NCBI GenBank assembly: GCA_026388715.1
Contig: JAPLJF010000020.1
Location: 1 to 64,000, forward strand
DNA: 64,000 nt
From: Deltaproteobacteria bacterium
GTDB taxonomy: Bacteria; Desulfobacterota; Desulfobulbia; Desulfobulbales; Desulfocapsaceae
Reading direction: 5' to 3'
Both the position numbers and the translations under genes were made by a program. Positions 7,977 through 15,844 of this stretch are shown in pieces. The notes below the pieces were generated by a model. It was not told the origin of the DNA. It did no database searches and saw only the letters and a program-made list of their open reading frames with translations. Numbering within the stretch: position 1 is the stretch's first letter; every line of letters starts with the position of its first letter.

Positions 7977-8790
7977 ACTGGCCAGGCTTCAAGAGCTGTT
8001 ACAGGCCACCGGAAAAGCGGCCGTGGCCTTTTCCGGTGGCGTCGATTCCACCCTGCTCCTACGGGTGGCCTGTAACACCCTGGGACCAGAGAATGTGACG
8101 GCCCTGCAAGCGGTCTCCGGTCTCATTCCTGAACAAGACCAGATAAAGACGAAAAGACTGGTGACTGCCCCGGAGAATGGCATCCATTGTTCTTACCAGA
8201 TTGTGCCGGTACAGCCATTGCATTGGCCCGAATTTGTGGTCAACTCGGAACAACGCTGTTATTTCTGTAAAAACAGGATCTATGGCGCCTTGCACGCAGC
8301 GATGAGTCAAGGTGGCCATTGCCCCACCCCGGATCCTTCGCCTCGCTTTACCTGCCTGCTGGATGGCACCAATACCGATGATCTGCAAGAACATCGGCCA
8401 GGACTGCAGGCCATCCAGGAGCTTTCCGTGGGAACTCCCCTGGCCCAGGCCGGGCTCAACAAAAAAGATATCCGTTCCCTGGCCAGAAAGCTGGGGCTGA
8501 CAAACTGGAACCAACCTTCAAATTCCTGCCTCGCCACCCGAATACCGGTTCATCAAAAAATCACCAGGGTCCTTCTGGAACGTATCGCTCAAGCGGAAGA
8601 GTTTCTTCAGGAAAAAGGTTTTATAGGGTGCCGGGTAAGACCCGGGCAAGACACTGTTTCAGTGCAGGTTATGACCAATGACCTGGGTCGCTTTCTTGCA
8701 GAATCTTCACGTCTTGAAATCACTCAACACCTTGCAACTCTTGGTTTTGACAATATTTTTCTTGAATCAGAAGGGCGAGACAAGTTTTAA
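7954..8790 (+). CDS. larE: LarE-type ATP-dependent sulfur transferase
   Basis: The 278-residue PP-loop protein has the ATP motif SGGVDS at residues 27-32. LarE adenylylates the pyridinium carboxylate and inserts sulfur when making the nickel-pincer nucleotide cofactor. Three cysteines, C102 and C105 (CYFC) and C192 (SNSCLATR), match the set that binds a [4Fe-4S] cluster in cluster-type LarE rather than the single sacrificial Cys of the Lactobacillus enzyme. The start is GTG, inside the end of the DUF39 gene. LarB and LarC are not in the window, so a role other than NPN synthesis, such as feeding sulfur to the DUF39 enzyme, is open. Confidence 0.8.
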   Translation: MSKNLKNKLARLQELLQATGKAAVAFSGGVDSTLLLRVACNTLGPENVTALQAVSGLIPEQDQIKTKRLVTAPENGIHCSYQIVPVQPLHWPEFVVNSEQRCYFCKNRIYGALHAAMSQGGHCPTPDPSPRFTCLLDGTNTDDLQEHRPGLQAIQELSVGTPLAQAGLNKKDIRSLARKLGLTNWNQPSNSCLATRIPVHQKITRVLLERIAQAEEFLQEKGFIGCRVRPGQDTVSVQVMTNDLGRFLAESSRLEITQHLATLGFDNIFLESEGRDKF

Positions 8791-8958
8791 GGATTCCTGA
8801 AAAAGTTATTTTTCTGAGGAAACATTCATTTTTTCTTGATTCGGGCTTTGGATTCAATTATGTTCTTTTCCGTACTTGAAACGTCACAGCTTGATTTTAA
8901 AGGAGTGCAAGAAGATCAATGGTTGTTAAAAAGATTGAAGAGATGAGTTCTTTTTCAT

Positions 8959-8987
8959 TTGACAATTCAATTCGCCTCGAATAAACT
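8959..8987 (+). promoter_or_regulatory. Sigma-70-like promoter of hup
   Basis: A perfect TTGACA at 8959-8964 is followed after 17 bases by TAAACT at 8982-8987. The predicted start near 8994 leaves a roughly 75-base leader before the hup ribosome site (GGGAGGGATCC). Confidence 0.6.
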
Positions 8988-9068
8988 ACTATCAAGCATT
9001 GTGGAAGGAAGGGGAGCAAGCTGTCTGCCCCCTGTAAACTAAAGAATTATTTTTTCCGGGAGGGATCC

Positions 9069-9341
9069 ATGAACAAGAAGGAATTAGTTGAAAGTATTGC
9101 AGGTGCCGCCGACATCAGTAAAGCCGCCGCAGAGAAGGCATTGAATGGAACCCTTGCTGCCGTTGCCGAGGCGTTGAAAAAAGGTGACAAGGTAACACTT
9201 GTCGGTTTTGGCACTTTTTCCGTTTACAAACGTGAAGCCCGTACCGGCCGCAATCCCCAATCTGGAAAGACCATCAAGATTCCTGCCAAGAATATTGCCA
9301 AATTTAAGGCTGGCTCCAAACTTTCTGAGGCTATCAACTAA
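9069..9341 (+). CDS. hup: HU-family DNA-binding protein
   Basis: The 90-residue histone-like protein bends and compacts DNA as a homodimer or heterodimer. It begins MNKKELVESIAGAA and shows the HU signature GFGTFSVYKREARTGRNP with the DNA-binding beta arm, then the C-terminal helix FKAGSKLSEAIN. A strong GGGAGG ribosome site lies eight bases upstream and a consensus promoter further up. An intrinsic terminator follows about 145 bases after the stop, so it is probably a monocistronic, highly expressed gene. Confidence 0.95.
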   Translation: MNKKELVESIAGAADISKAAAEKALNGTLAAVAEALKKGDKVTLVGFGTFSVYKREARTGRNPQSGKTIKIPAKNIAKFKAGSKLSEAIN

Positions 9342-9486
9342 ACTACCCGGAATCAATTATTCTTGTTTCTTCGTTGAGTATATAGCCTTTGTTCAGGAAA
9401 CTGTCAGACGTAAAGAGTTAACATTTTTCACAGCGGGACGGCTTGACCGTTCAACGAGATAGAGTGGATTGATATTGGATTGAAAA

Positions 9487-9520
9487 GCCGTACAGTAAAT
9501 TACTGTACGGCTTTTTTTTT
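9487..9520 (+). terminator. Intrinsic terminator downstream of hup
   Basis: GCCGTACAGTA and TACTGTACGGC form a perfect 11-bp stem with a three-base loop, directly followed by a run of nine or more T. It lies just before the cbi operon and should insulate it from hup. The 145 bases between the hup stop and this hairpin hold no visible gene. Confidence 0.9.
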
Positions 9521-9548
9521 ATGAGTGTAATATGATGAGCTTCTGTGG

Positions 9549-10652
9549 ATGAAAAAATTACGGTCAGGATATACCACCGGGGCCTGCGCCGCCGCCGCCG
9601 CCAAGGCTGCGACCCTCATGCTGATCAGTGGACAGGCTCAGGATCAGGTTGATATCCCCTTCCCCGATGGAACGCGGGTCTCTTTTCAACTCTGCACCTG
9701 CCAGTGGTCTGATCCAGACCACACCACAACCCTCGCCGCCGTGATCAAGGATGCAGGCGATGACCCGGATGTAACCAACGGGGCACGAATTGAGGCTGAT
9801 GTCAGATTTATCCTCCAGGATAGACAACAAGATGAGCAGATAAGCATTTACGGCGGCAAAGGTATTGGCACTGTGACCAAACCCGGACTTGCCATTCCCG
9901 TGGGCGAGCCGGCAGTAAATCCGGTCCCGAGAAAGATGATCCGCGAGGCAGTGACTGAGGCCCTTTACCTGTCTGCCATTACTGCCGACAGACCCCTGGC
10001 CGTCACTCTCTCCATCCCCAACGGTGCGGAACTGGCCGAAAAGACCCTGAATCACCGACTGGGGATCATCGGCGGTCTTTCCATTCTGGGGACAACCGGA
10101 ATCGTCAGGCCCATCTCGGCTGAGGCCTGGACTGCCACCATCAGCGCCTCAATGAATGTTGCCCATGAAGCAGGGGTGAAAGAAATAGTTCTTTCCACCG
10201 GCAGGACCTCAGAACTTGCGGTGCAGCAGCAACTTCTGCTCCCGGAGGAAGCCTATGTGATGATGGGCGATTACCTCCATTTTTCACTGGAGGATGCCAG
10301 AAAACATGGCTTTGCCGCCATCCATCTGGCGGCCATGTGGGCCAAGGTACTGAAAGCGGCCATGCGCATCCCCCAGACCCATGTCCGTCATGGCGCCCTT
10401 GAAGTCGAAGGCGCCATCTCTTTTCTGGCGACCCTGGGGACTGCGCCCGCTGTCCTGAACAGACTTACCGGATCGAACACCGCCCGCGAGATCTATGAAC
10501 GGCTGATCGCCATGGACGCCCATGACACTGTCAGGAAGGTCTGTGGCGCGGCCCGCGATTATTGCCAGGAGGTGTCCGGTCTGCCGGTCACGATCTATCT
10601 TGTGCACAGTTCAAGACGAATTGTTGAATCAGTGGCGGGGAACCTGTCATAA
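9549..10652 (+). CDS. cbiD: Cobalt-precorrin-5B C1-methyltransferase CbiD
   Basis: The 367-residue enzyme methylates C1 during ring contraction in the oxygen-independent (early cobalt) route to cobalamin. The N-terminus LRSGYTTGACAAAAAKAA is the family hallmark. GDYLHFSLEDA and the MAGKWAK-equivalent AAMWAKVLKAAMR follow later in the chain. It is the first gene of a four-gene run; its TAA stop shares one base with the next ATG. Its presence, with no CobG seen, indicates the anaerobic pathway. Confidence 0.95.
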   Translation: MKKLRSGYTTGACAAAAAKAATLMLISGQAQDQVDIPFPDGTRVSFQLCTCQWSDPDHTTTLAAVIKDAGDDPDVTNGARIEADVRFILQDRQQDEQISIYGGKGIGTVTKPGLAIPVGEPAVNPVPRKMIREAVTEALYLSAITADRPLAVTLSIPNGAELAEKTLNHRLGIIGGLSILGTTGIVRPISAEAWTATISASMNVAHEAGVKEIVLSTGRTSELAVQQQLLLPEEAYVMMGDYLHFSLEDARKHGFAAIHLAAMWAKVLKAAMRIPQTHVRHGALEVEGAISFLATLGTAPAVLNRLTGSNTAREIYERLIAMDAHDTVRKVCGAARDYCQEVSGLPVTIYLVHSSRRIVESVAGNLS

Positions 10653-11935
10653 TGAATCAAACAGCAGAACGAACAATCGTGCATCTCATCGGAGTGGAAA
10701 GCTCGGGTGTGTTTTCCGATGCATCAATCATTGACATCATACGAAATTGCCGGGCGCTGGTTCTCTCCAAACGACACCGGGAATTGCTCTCCCCGCTCCT
10801 TGATGACCGGTCAGCAGTCCGCATGATCCCCATTACCCCGGTGCAGGATGCACTCGTTCAAGCGGCCCGGGAATTGATGCACGGCGATGTGGTGGTGCTG
10901 GCCAGCGGCGATCCGCTTTTTTTCGGGATTGGCCGCACCCTGCTCCATTTTTTTGGCCCTGCCCGGATCGTTATCCATCCCGCACTTTCCTCCATGCAGC
11001 TCGCTTTTGCCCGCTTCAAGATCCCCTGGGATGACGCCGGATTCATCTCCCTGCATGGGCGCGAGACAAAAAACCTTGCCGCCTCCATCCTCACCCATGA
11101 CAAGGTCTTCCTCTTTACCGATCGTAACTCCACTCCTGACCGGATTGCCGGATCCCTGCTCACTGAATGCGGTAGCGGGATCAATGCCGAGTATGTTATT
11201 CACGTGGCAGAAAATATAGGAATGGCCAATGAACGCTTGCACACCGGCACCCTCTCCGAGATTGCCAAACTGTGTTTTGTCCCCCTCAATGTGATGATCC
11301 TGATGAAAACAAAAGCCTCGCCGTCGTCATCCATGGCTCCCTGCTTTGGCCTGTCGGAAGATGAGATTACGCACAGTCGAGGGCTGATCACCAAAAATGA
11401 GGTACGGGCCGCAAGCCTGCATGCCCTGCGGCTGCCACGACAGGGGGTGCTCTGGGACGTGGGCGCCGGCTCCGGTGCGGTAGGCCTTGAGGCGTCGCGC
11501 CTTTTTCCTGAACTTCAGGTCTTTGCCGTGGAACGGGAAGAGGAACAAATTACAAATATTCAGAAAAACCGCAAAGAATTCCGGACCTGGAATCTGCAAC
11601 TGGTCCATGGCAGCGCCCCTGACGCCCTGGCAGGTCTGCCGGCCCCGGATCGAGTCTTTATCGGCGGCAGCAGCGGGCAGCTTCGGGCCATTATTGAACA
11701 TGCGGCCGAGAGACTGAGCCCCGGGGGCTGGATGGTGGTCAATGCGGTTCTCGAAAAAACAGCGCAGGAGGCGCCGCAATACCTCCATGAACATGGACTG
11801 CAAGTCACCCTCAGCGAGATCAAGGTCACACGGCGCAACTATCCTGACCAGGGCAGTCAAGTCATGCATCCCATCACCATTATTGTCGGCCGGAAAACCG
11901 ACCAGAGAAATTCAGGATCAGGAGAGAACAGATGA
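10652..11935 (+). CDS. cbiET: Precorrin-6Y/7 C5,C15-methyltransferase fusion CbiET (CobL type)
   Basis: The 427-residue fusion has CbiE, a tetrapyrrole methylase of the SUMT fold, at about residues 8-205 and CbiT, a Rossmann methyltransferase, at about 225-420. CbiT carries the SAM-binding loop DVGAGSGAVGLEA near residue 268. The pair methylates C5 and C15 and removes the acetate side-chain carboxyl. It starts in the TAATG overlap with cbiD and ends in an ATGA overlap with cbiF, indicating translational coupling across the operon. In many anaerobes CbiE and CbiT are separate proteins; the fused form resembles CobL. Confidence 0.93.
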   Translation: MNQTAERTIVHLIGVESSGVFSDASIIDIIRNCRALVLSKRHRELLSPLLDDRSAVRMIPITPVQDALVQAARELMHGDVVVLASGDPLFFGIGRTLLHFFGPARIVIHPALSSMQLAFARFKIPWDDAGFISLHGRETKNLAASILTHDKVFLFTDRNSTPDRIAGSLLTECGSGINAEYVIHVAENIGMANERLHTGTLSEIAKLCFVPLNVMILMKTKASPSSSMAPCFGLSEDEITHSRGLITKNEVRAASLHALRLPRQGVLWDVGAGSGAVGLEASRLFPELQVFAVEREEEQITNIQKNRKEFRTWNLQLVHGSAPDALAGLPAPDRVFIGGSSGQLRAIIEHAAERLSPGGWMVVNAVLEKTAQEAPQYLHEHGLQVTLSEIKVTRRNYPDQGSQVMHPITIIVGRKTDQRNSGSGENR

Positions 11936-12711
11936 ATGAGCCCAATCAAGAACCGGTGGCCTTTGTCGGGGCAGGACCAGGAGACGTGGAGCTGATTACC
12001 GTCAAAGGCAGACGGCTGCTTGATCATGCCGACTGTATCGTCTATGCCGGCAGTCTGGTCAATCCGGCAATCCTGACCGGATGCAAAGCCGAAATCCATG
12101 ATTCCGCCGGCATGAACCTGGACGAGATCATGGAGACCATGGCCACCGCCTGGCACAATGGCCGGTCTGTGGTGCGCCTGCACACCGGTGATCCTTCCAT
12201 CTTCGGGGCCATAAAAGAGCAGATGCAACGGCTCGACGCCATGAATATTCCGTATGTTGTGGTGCCGGGCGTCAGCTCTGCCTTTGGTGCCGCCGCAGCC
12301 TTGAAGGCGGAACTGACCCTGCCGGAGATCGCCCAGACGGTCATCATCACCCGTCAGGAGGGCAGGACTCCGGTGCCGGATCTTGAAAGATTACGACTCC
12401 TGGCCACACATCAGACGACCATGCTCATCTTTCTTTCCGTATCGATGATTGAGACCGTGGTGCTTGAGCTGCTGGCCGGCGGCTATCCCGAGACCACCCC
12501 GGTGGCCGTGGTGGAAAAGGCGACCTGGGACAATGAGCGGATCGTCTCCGGGACGCTTACCGATATTGCCGCCAGAATCCGCGAGGCCGGGATCTGCAAG
12601 ACTGCGATCATCTGCGTGGGCCGGGTCTTTGCTGATCTGCCGCTTCCAGCCGTATCCAAACTCTATGACAAGGAGTTCAGCCATGGCAGCCGTACCGCCA
12701 CTAAAGGGTAA
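11932..12711 (+). CDS. cbiF: Cobalt-precorrin-4 C11-methyltransferase CbiF/CobM
   Basis: The 259-residue SUMT-fold methylase adds the C11 methyl group in corrin synthesis. It shows VGAGPGDVELITVKG at the N-terminus, the YAGSLVNP segment characteristic of CbiF/CobM rather than other corrin methylases, and GDPSIFGAIKEQ near residue 88. The four-base ATGA overlap with cbiET indicates coupling. The cobO start lies within its 3' end. Confidence 0.94.
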   Translation: MNEPNQEPVAFVGAGPGDVELITVKGRRLLDHADCIVYAGSLVNPAILTGCKAEIHDSAGMNLDEIMETMATAWHNGRSVVRLHTGDPSIFGAIKEQMQRLDAMNIPYVVVPGVSSAFGAAAALKAELTLPEIAQTVIITRQEGRTPVPDLERLRLLATHQTTMLIFLSVSMIETVVLELLAGGYPETTPVAVVEKATWDNERIVSGTLTDIAARIREAGICKTAIICVGRVFADLPLPAVSKLYDKEFSHGSRTATKG

Positions 12712-13237
12712 AGAATCCACCACAGGACTGATTGCCGTCTTCACCGGCAACGGCAAAGGCAAGACCACAGCGGCGCTGGGTCTGGCCTTCCGGGCCCTGG
12801 GCCACGGCCATCGGGTCTGCATCATCCAGTTTATCAAGGGCAGCTGGCAGTACGGCGAGCTTGAAGCCGCCAGGATGTTCAAACCCCTGCTTGACTTTCA
12901 TGTGATGGGCCGGGGTTTCACCTGGAAGTCCGACGATCTGGAAAAAGACAAGGCCGCAGCCCGAAAGGCCTGGGAATTCACCATACAGACCATCCGGGAA
13001 AACAGGCATGAGCTGGTGATCCTCGACGAGCTCACCTATCTATCCCATTACCAGATCATTGACGAAGAGGAAATCCTGGCCGTTCTCCGGGACAAGCCGG
13101 CTGCCATGCATATCGCCATCACCGGCCGGTATGCCTCTGAGGCCCTGATACAGCTCGCCGATCTGGTCACCGAGATGCGGGAGATCAAGCATCCCTTCCA
13201 GAGCGGGGTCAAGGCGCAGAAAGGGATGGAGTTCTAA
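12683..13237 (+). CDS. cobO: Cob(I)alamin adenosyltransferase CobO/BtuR
   Basis: The 184-residue P-loop enzyme attaches the adenosyl group to cobalt in corrinoids. The ATP motif GNGKGKTT lies at residues 22-29, and the C-terminus carries ITGRYA and the VTEMREIKHPF segment typical of CobO. The frame is open further upstream to 12449. The ATG at 12683 has AAGGAG seven bases before it and gives the usual family length, so it was chosen. The gene overlaps the cbiF 3' end by 29 bases and closes the operon. Confidence 0.94.
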   Translation: MAAVPPLKGKESTTGLIAVFTGNGKGKTTAALGLAFRALGHGHRVCIIQFIKGSWQYGELEAARMFKPLLDFHVMGRGFTWKSDDLEKDKAAARKAWEFTIQTIRENRHELVILDELTYLSHYQIIDEEEILAVLRDKPAAMHIAITGRYASEALIQLADLVTEMREIKHPFQSGVKAQKGMEF

Positions 13238-13267
13238 GTAAGGCGCTTTTCCGCAGGTTTGATTAGA

Positions 13268-13762
13268 TCATCCATTGTTACAAAGTCCTGAAAAAATTTC
13301 ACGCAACACTCGTTCATCAATCTCTTCTCTCAACTGTTCTTCATATTCATCATGATCCGGCCCTACCCCTATGACCACCTCTGATTGTTGGCGCTCTTCC
13401 TCATCAATCAGTGGGACGGGCGCGGATTCAATCTCATCCAGATAGTCACGGTTGTTTTCTATCCAGCGCTGACAGTCGTCATGGCTGCCGATATAGGTGA
13501 AGATCAGCCTTCTGTCCCGCTTCAAGGCGATGAGCCGGAAGCCACAAGACAGATCATACTTGCGGCAATCATTCAGGCGCAACTCTCCGTGGCGAGTGCG
13601 CTTGCATTCCGCCTCCTCGTGCAGGGGATTGGTCTGGAGATCCGCAAAAATCTGCCTTGCCCGTTCCGCCACAATACGTTCATGCTTTCCGGCCTTGACC
13701 ATGGCCACCAACCGTTTGGCAAACCGACGGGTTTGATGAATCTTCAGGCACACCACTTCCAT
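13268..13762 (-). CDS. RelE/ParE-like protein with acidic C-terminal extension
   Basis: The 164-residue protein has about 115 N-terminal residues resembling the RelE/ParE toxin fold: a basic helical start, then RLIALKRDRRLIFTYIGSHDDCQRWI, where a strand-rich end and an HDxxxxW-like motif are typical. A strongly acidic tail of about 45 residues (DHDEYEEQLREEIDE) follows and might act as a built-in neutralising segment. No separate antitoxin gene is adjacent. It starts two bases after the activase stop, so it is translationally coupled to the double-cubane reductase genes. Assignment to the toxin superfamily is by pattern only. Confidence 0.5.
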   Translation of the reverse strand: MEVVCLKIHQTRRFAKRLVAMVKAGKHERIVAERARQIFADLQTNPLHEEAECKRTRHGELRLNDCRKYDLSCGFRLIALKRDRRLIFTYIGSHDDCQRWIENNRDYLDEIESAPVPLIDEEERQQSEVVIGVGPDHDEYEEQLREEIDERVLREIFSGLCNNG

Positions 13763-13764
13763 GG

Positions 13765-14511
13765 TTACACCCCTGCCCCGTGCAGGGCGGCACCCAGGGC
13801 GCCTATGATATCTGGCAGCCCCGTCACCAGCACCCGCACCCCCGGCAGTCTTTGCCCAAGCAGTTCCACCATACAGGGGTTTCTCGCCACCCCGCCGGAA
13901 AAGGCGACCGTTTCGCCATGGCCAAGACGGGCCAGCATCCCGGCTAGACGGTCGGCCACTGAGCCATGCACGGCCCTGGCGATGTGGTCACGGGGGATAC
14001 CCCGGTTCTTCATGGAGATTACCTCTGACTCGGCAAAGACCGTGCACATGGAGTTGATCTGCACCTCCCGGTCGGCACCAAGCGCCGCCCGGCCGAATTC
14101 ATCCAAGCTGTAGGCCAGGGAGGCGGCCATGATCTCCAGAAAACGGCCGGTGCCGGCGGCGCACTTGTCATTCATCTGGAAATTCATCACCCGGCCGGCC
14201 GCGTCCAGACTGATCACCTTGGAATCCTGGCCGCCCACGTCAACGATGGTGGTGCAGCCGGGAAAGTAATGAAAAATGCCGAGGGCGTGCGCCTTGATCT
14301 CGGTGATCACCGCATCGGCGAAATGCTCGGCCGCCAGATGCCGGCCGTAGCCGGTGGCCACCACCCTCTTTGCCCGATAGCCGGCAATCATCTTCTCCGC
14401 CTGGCGGTGCGGCTCAAAACCGGATGCGGCAATCTGGTGATCAACCAGCCGTTCCCCATCCCAGACCGCCATCTTGACGGTCCGGGAGCCCAGATCAACC
14501 CCGATGTACAT
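13765..14511 (-). CDS. 2-hydroxyacyl-CoA dehydratase-type activase (YjiL/HgdC family)
   Basis: The 248-residue ASKHA ATPase has the nucleotide motifs GVDLGSRTVKMAVW and VDVGGQDSK. Its cluster ligands are C117 (NDKCAAGTGRF) and C156 (SMCTVFAESEV). Two such subunits hold one [4Fe-4S] cluster between them and use ATP to push an electron at very low potential into a partner reductase. It begins two bases after the stop of the double-cubane reductase, its evident partner, and is followed at once by a RelE-like gene. Family membership is clear; the substrate of the system is not. Confidence 0.9.
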   Translation of the reverse strand: MYIGVDLGSRTVKMAVWDGERLVDHQIAASGFEPHRQAEKMIAGYRAKRVVATGYGRHLAAEHFADAVITEIKAHALGIFHYFPGCTTIVDVGGQDSKVISLDAAGRVMNFQMNDKCAAGTGRFLEIMAASLAYSLDEFGRAALGADREVQINSMCTVFAESEVISMKNRGIPRDHIARAVHGSVADRLAGMLARLGHGETVAFSGGVARNPCMVELLGQRLPGVRVLVTGLPDIIGALGAALHGAGV

Positions 14512-14513
14512 GG

Positions 14514-15809
14514 TTACTCCCCAATCTGCTCAAGGAAGGCCTCGATCCGGGTCTGGAGCTGGCCGATATCCTCAGCGGAGTAATCCGACTCGATAAACAG
14601 GTAGGGGATGCCCTCCTGTTCGCAGGCCTTACGGATACGGATCTCCTCGATATTGTAGGTGTGACAGAATTGAAGCGAATAATTGATGATTCCCTGGGCC
14701 TGGGAGTCACGGAACTCCTTGATCACCTGGGTGATGCGCTCGTTGTTGGGGGTAAAACAGGAGCAATCGATCTCCTTGTAACGGTCGGTGAGCGCCACGA
14801 GCATCCCTTCCATACCGGTGGCAGACTCGTCGATAAGGTCCTTGAAGTAACGGGTGCCGATGCACGACTCCTCGTTGACGATCACTGCCCCCGCCCCTTC
14901 CACCAGATTGTGGATCTTCCAGTTGGGCAGGGCCATGGGCGTACCGGCCACCATCACCCGGGTGGCTTTTTTCGCAGGCACCGCCACCTCGTTTTTGATC
15001 CGTTCCTCAAGCTCATCGCAGAGGGCATTGACCTCTACCGTAAAACGCACCGGCTCGTCGTAAAAGGCGATCTGTTCGATGAGCAGGCCGTCCTTGCCTG
15101 AAATCGGGGTCGGATTGTGATGGCGCAGAGAGTTGAGCCGCTGCAGCGCCTTGCGCTTGGCGTTCATGATCTTGATAGCTGCGGCCAGATCATTTTCGGT
15201 AATGGTTTTACCCGCCACCTCCTCCACCTTGGTCTTGAAATCCTTGACCTCGGCCAGCCACAGGTCAATATCCCGCTGGCGCTTGAGCTGAGGAATCTCC
15301 ATGACATAGGTGGGCACCAGGGTATCAAGGATCTCCCAGCTTTTTTTCTTGGCATCACAGGTAGTCTCGCCGTAGACAAAATCCACGGCCTGAAAATAAG
15401 GGCAAATCCGGCCGGCCTTGAAGCCGAAGGCGGATTTGACCATGGGGCAAATATTGCGCGGCAGGATCTTTTCCGCATCCGGCACCGAGCCCTGCGAGCC
15501 GCCGCACAGGCCGACACAGATGCCGCCGGCAGCGAGCACGATCTCCTCGGGGATATAGACGCAGAAGGTACCGATCACCGGACGCCCTTCGGCCTTGGCG
15601 GCCAGCAGCTCCTTGATGCGGCCGCCGTGGATCTCGGCGATCATATTGTCAAAATAGGTCATGGCTGCCGGCCGGTTCTTTTGGGAGAGATAGCTCTTGT
15701 GGTAGAGCTCCCCCAGCATCAGACGGGCCTTGTCAAAGCGGGGCACGTCCATGTCAAGCTCGGCCCACATCTCCGGGTAGGCCTTTATTTCAAACGGTGT
15801 TACGGTCAT
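14514..15809 (-). CDS. Double-cubane-cluster reductase, YjiM-like (HgdB superfamily)
   Basis: The 431-residue protein resembles E. coli YjiM and the double-cubane cluster proteins rather than true two-subunit dehydratases. It shows TFCVYIPEEI, the LPRNICPMVKS block, GETTCDAKKK, EESCIGTRYF and DCSCFTPNNER, and the closing FCHTYNIE and ESDYSAEDIGQL motifs. Proteins of this type bind a [Fe8S9] double cubane and perform ATP-dependent low-potential reductions; the physiological substrate is unknown. It has a good AAGGAGAAA ribosome site in the short gap after arsM and is followed by its activase. Confidence 0.85.
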   Translation of the reverse strand: MTVTPFEIKAYPEMWAELDMDVPRFDKARLMLGELYHKSYLSQKNRPAAMTYFDNMIAEIHGGRIKELLAAKAEGRPVIGTFCVYIPEEIVLAAGGICVGLCGGSQGSVPDAEKILPRNICPMVKSAFGFKAGRICPYFQAVDFVYGETTCDAKKKSWEILDTLVPTYVMEIPQLKRQRDIDLWLAEVKDFKTKVEEVAGKTITENDLAAAIKIMNAKRKALQRLNSLRHHNPTPISGKDGLLIEQIAFYDEPVRFTVEVNALCDELEERIKNEVAVPAKKATRVMVAGTPMALPNWKIHNLVEGAGAVIVNEESCIGTRYFKDLIDESATGMEGMLVALTDRYKEIDCSCFTPNNERITQVIKEFRDSQAQGIINYSLQFCHTYNIEEIRIRKACEQEGIPYLFIESDYSAEDIGQLQTRIEAFLEQIGE

Positions 15810-15844
15810 TGTTTCTCCTTTTTTATGATTGTGAAATTCTTAGG

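Noticed and set aside
9342..9548. Cobalamin riboswitch or small RNA upstream of the cbi operon
   Set aside because: No B12 box or pseudoknot pattern is visible, and the only clear structure is the hup terminator hairpin.
12449..12682. Upstream extension of cobO within cbiF
   Set aside because: The added residues are a shadow of cbiF in another frame. The ATG at 12683 has AAGGAG and the family N-terminus.
13385..14113. 242-codon plus-strand frame opposite the RelE-like and activase genes
   Set aside because: It is antisense to two well-supported genes, with no ribosome site and no recognisable domain.
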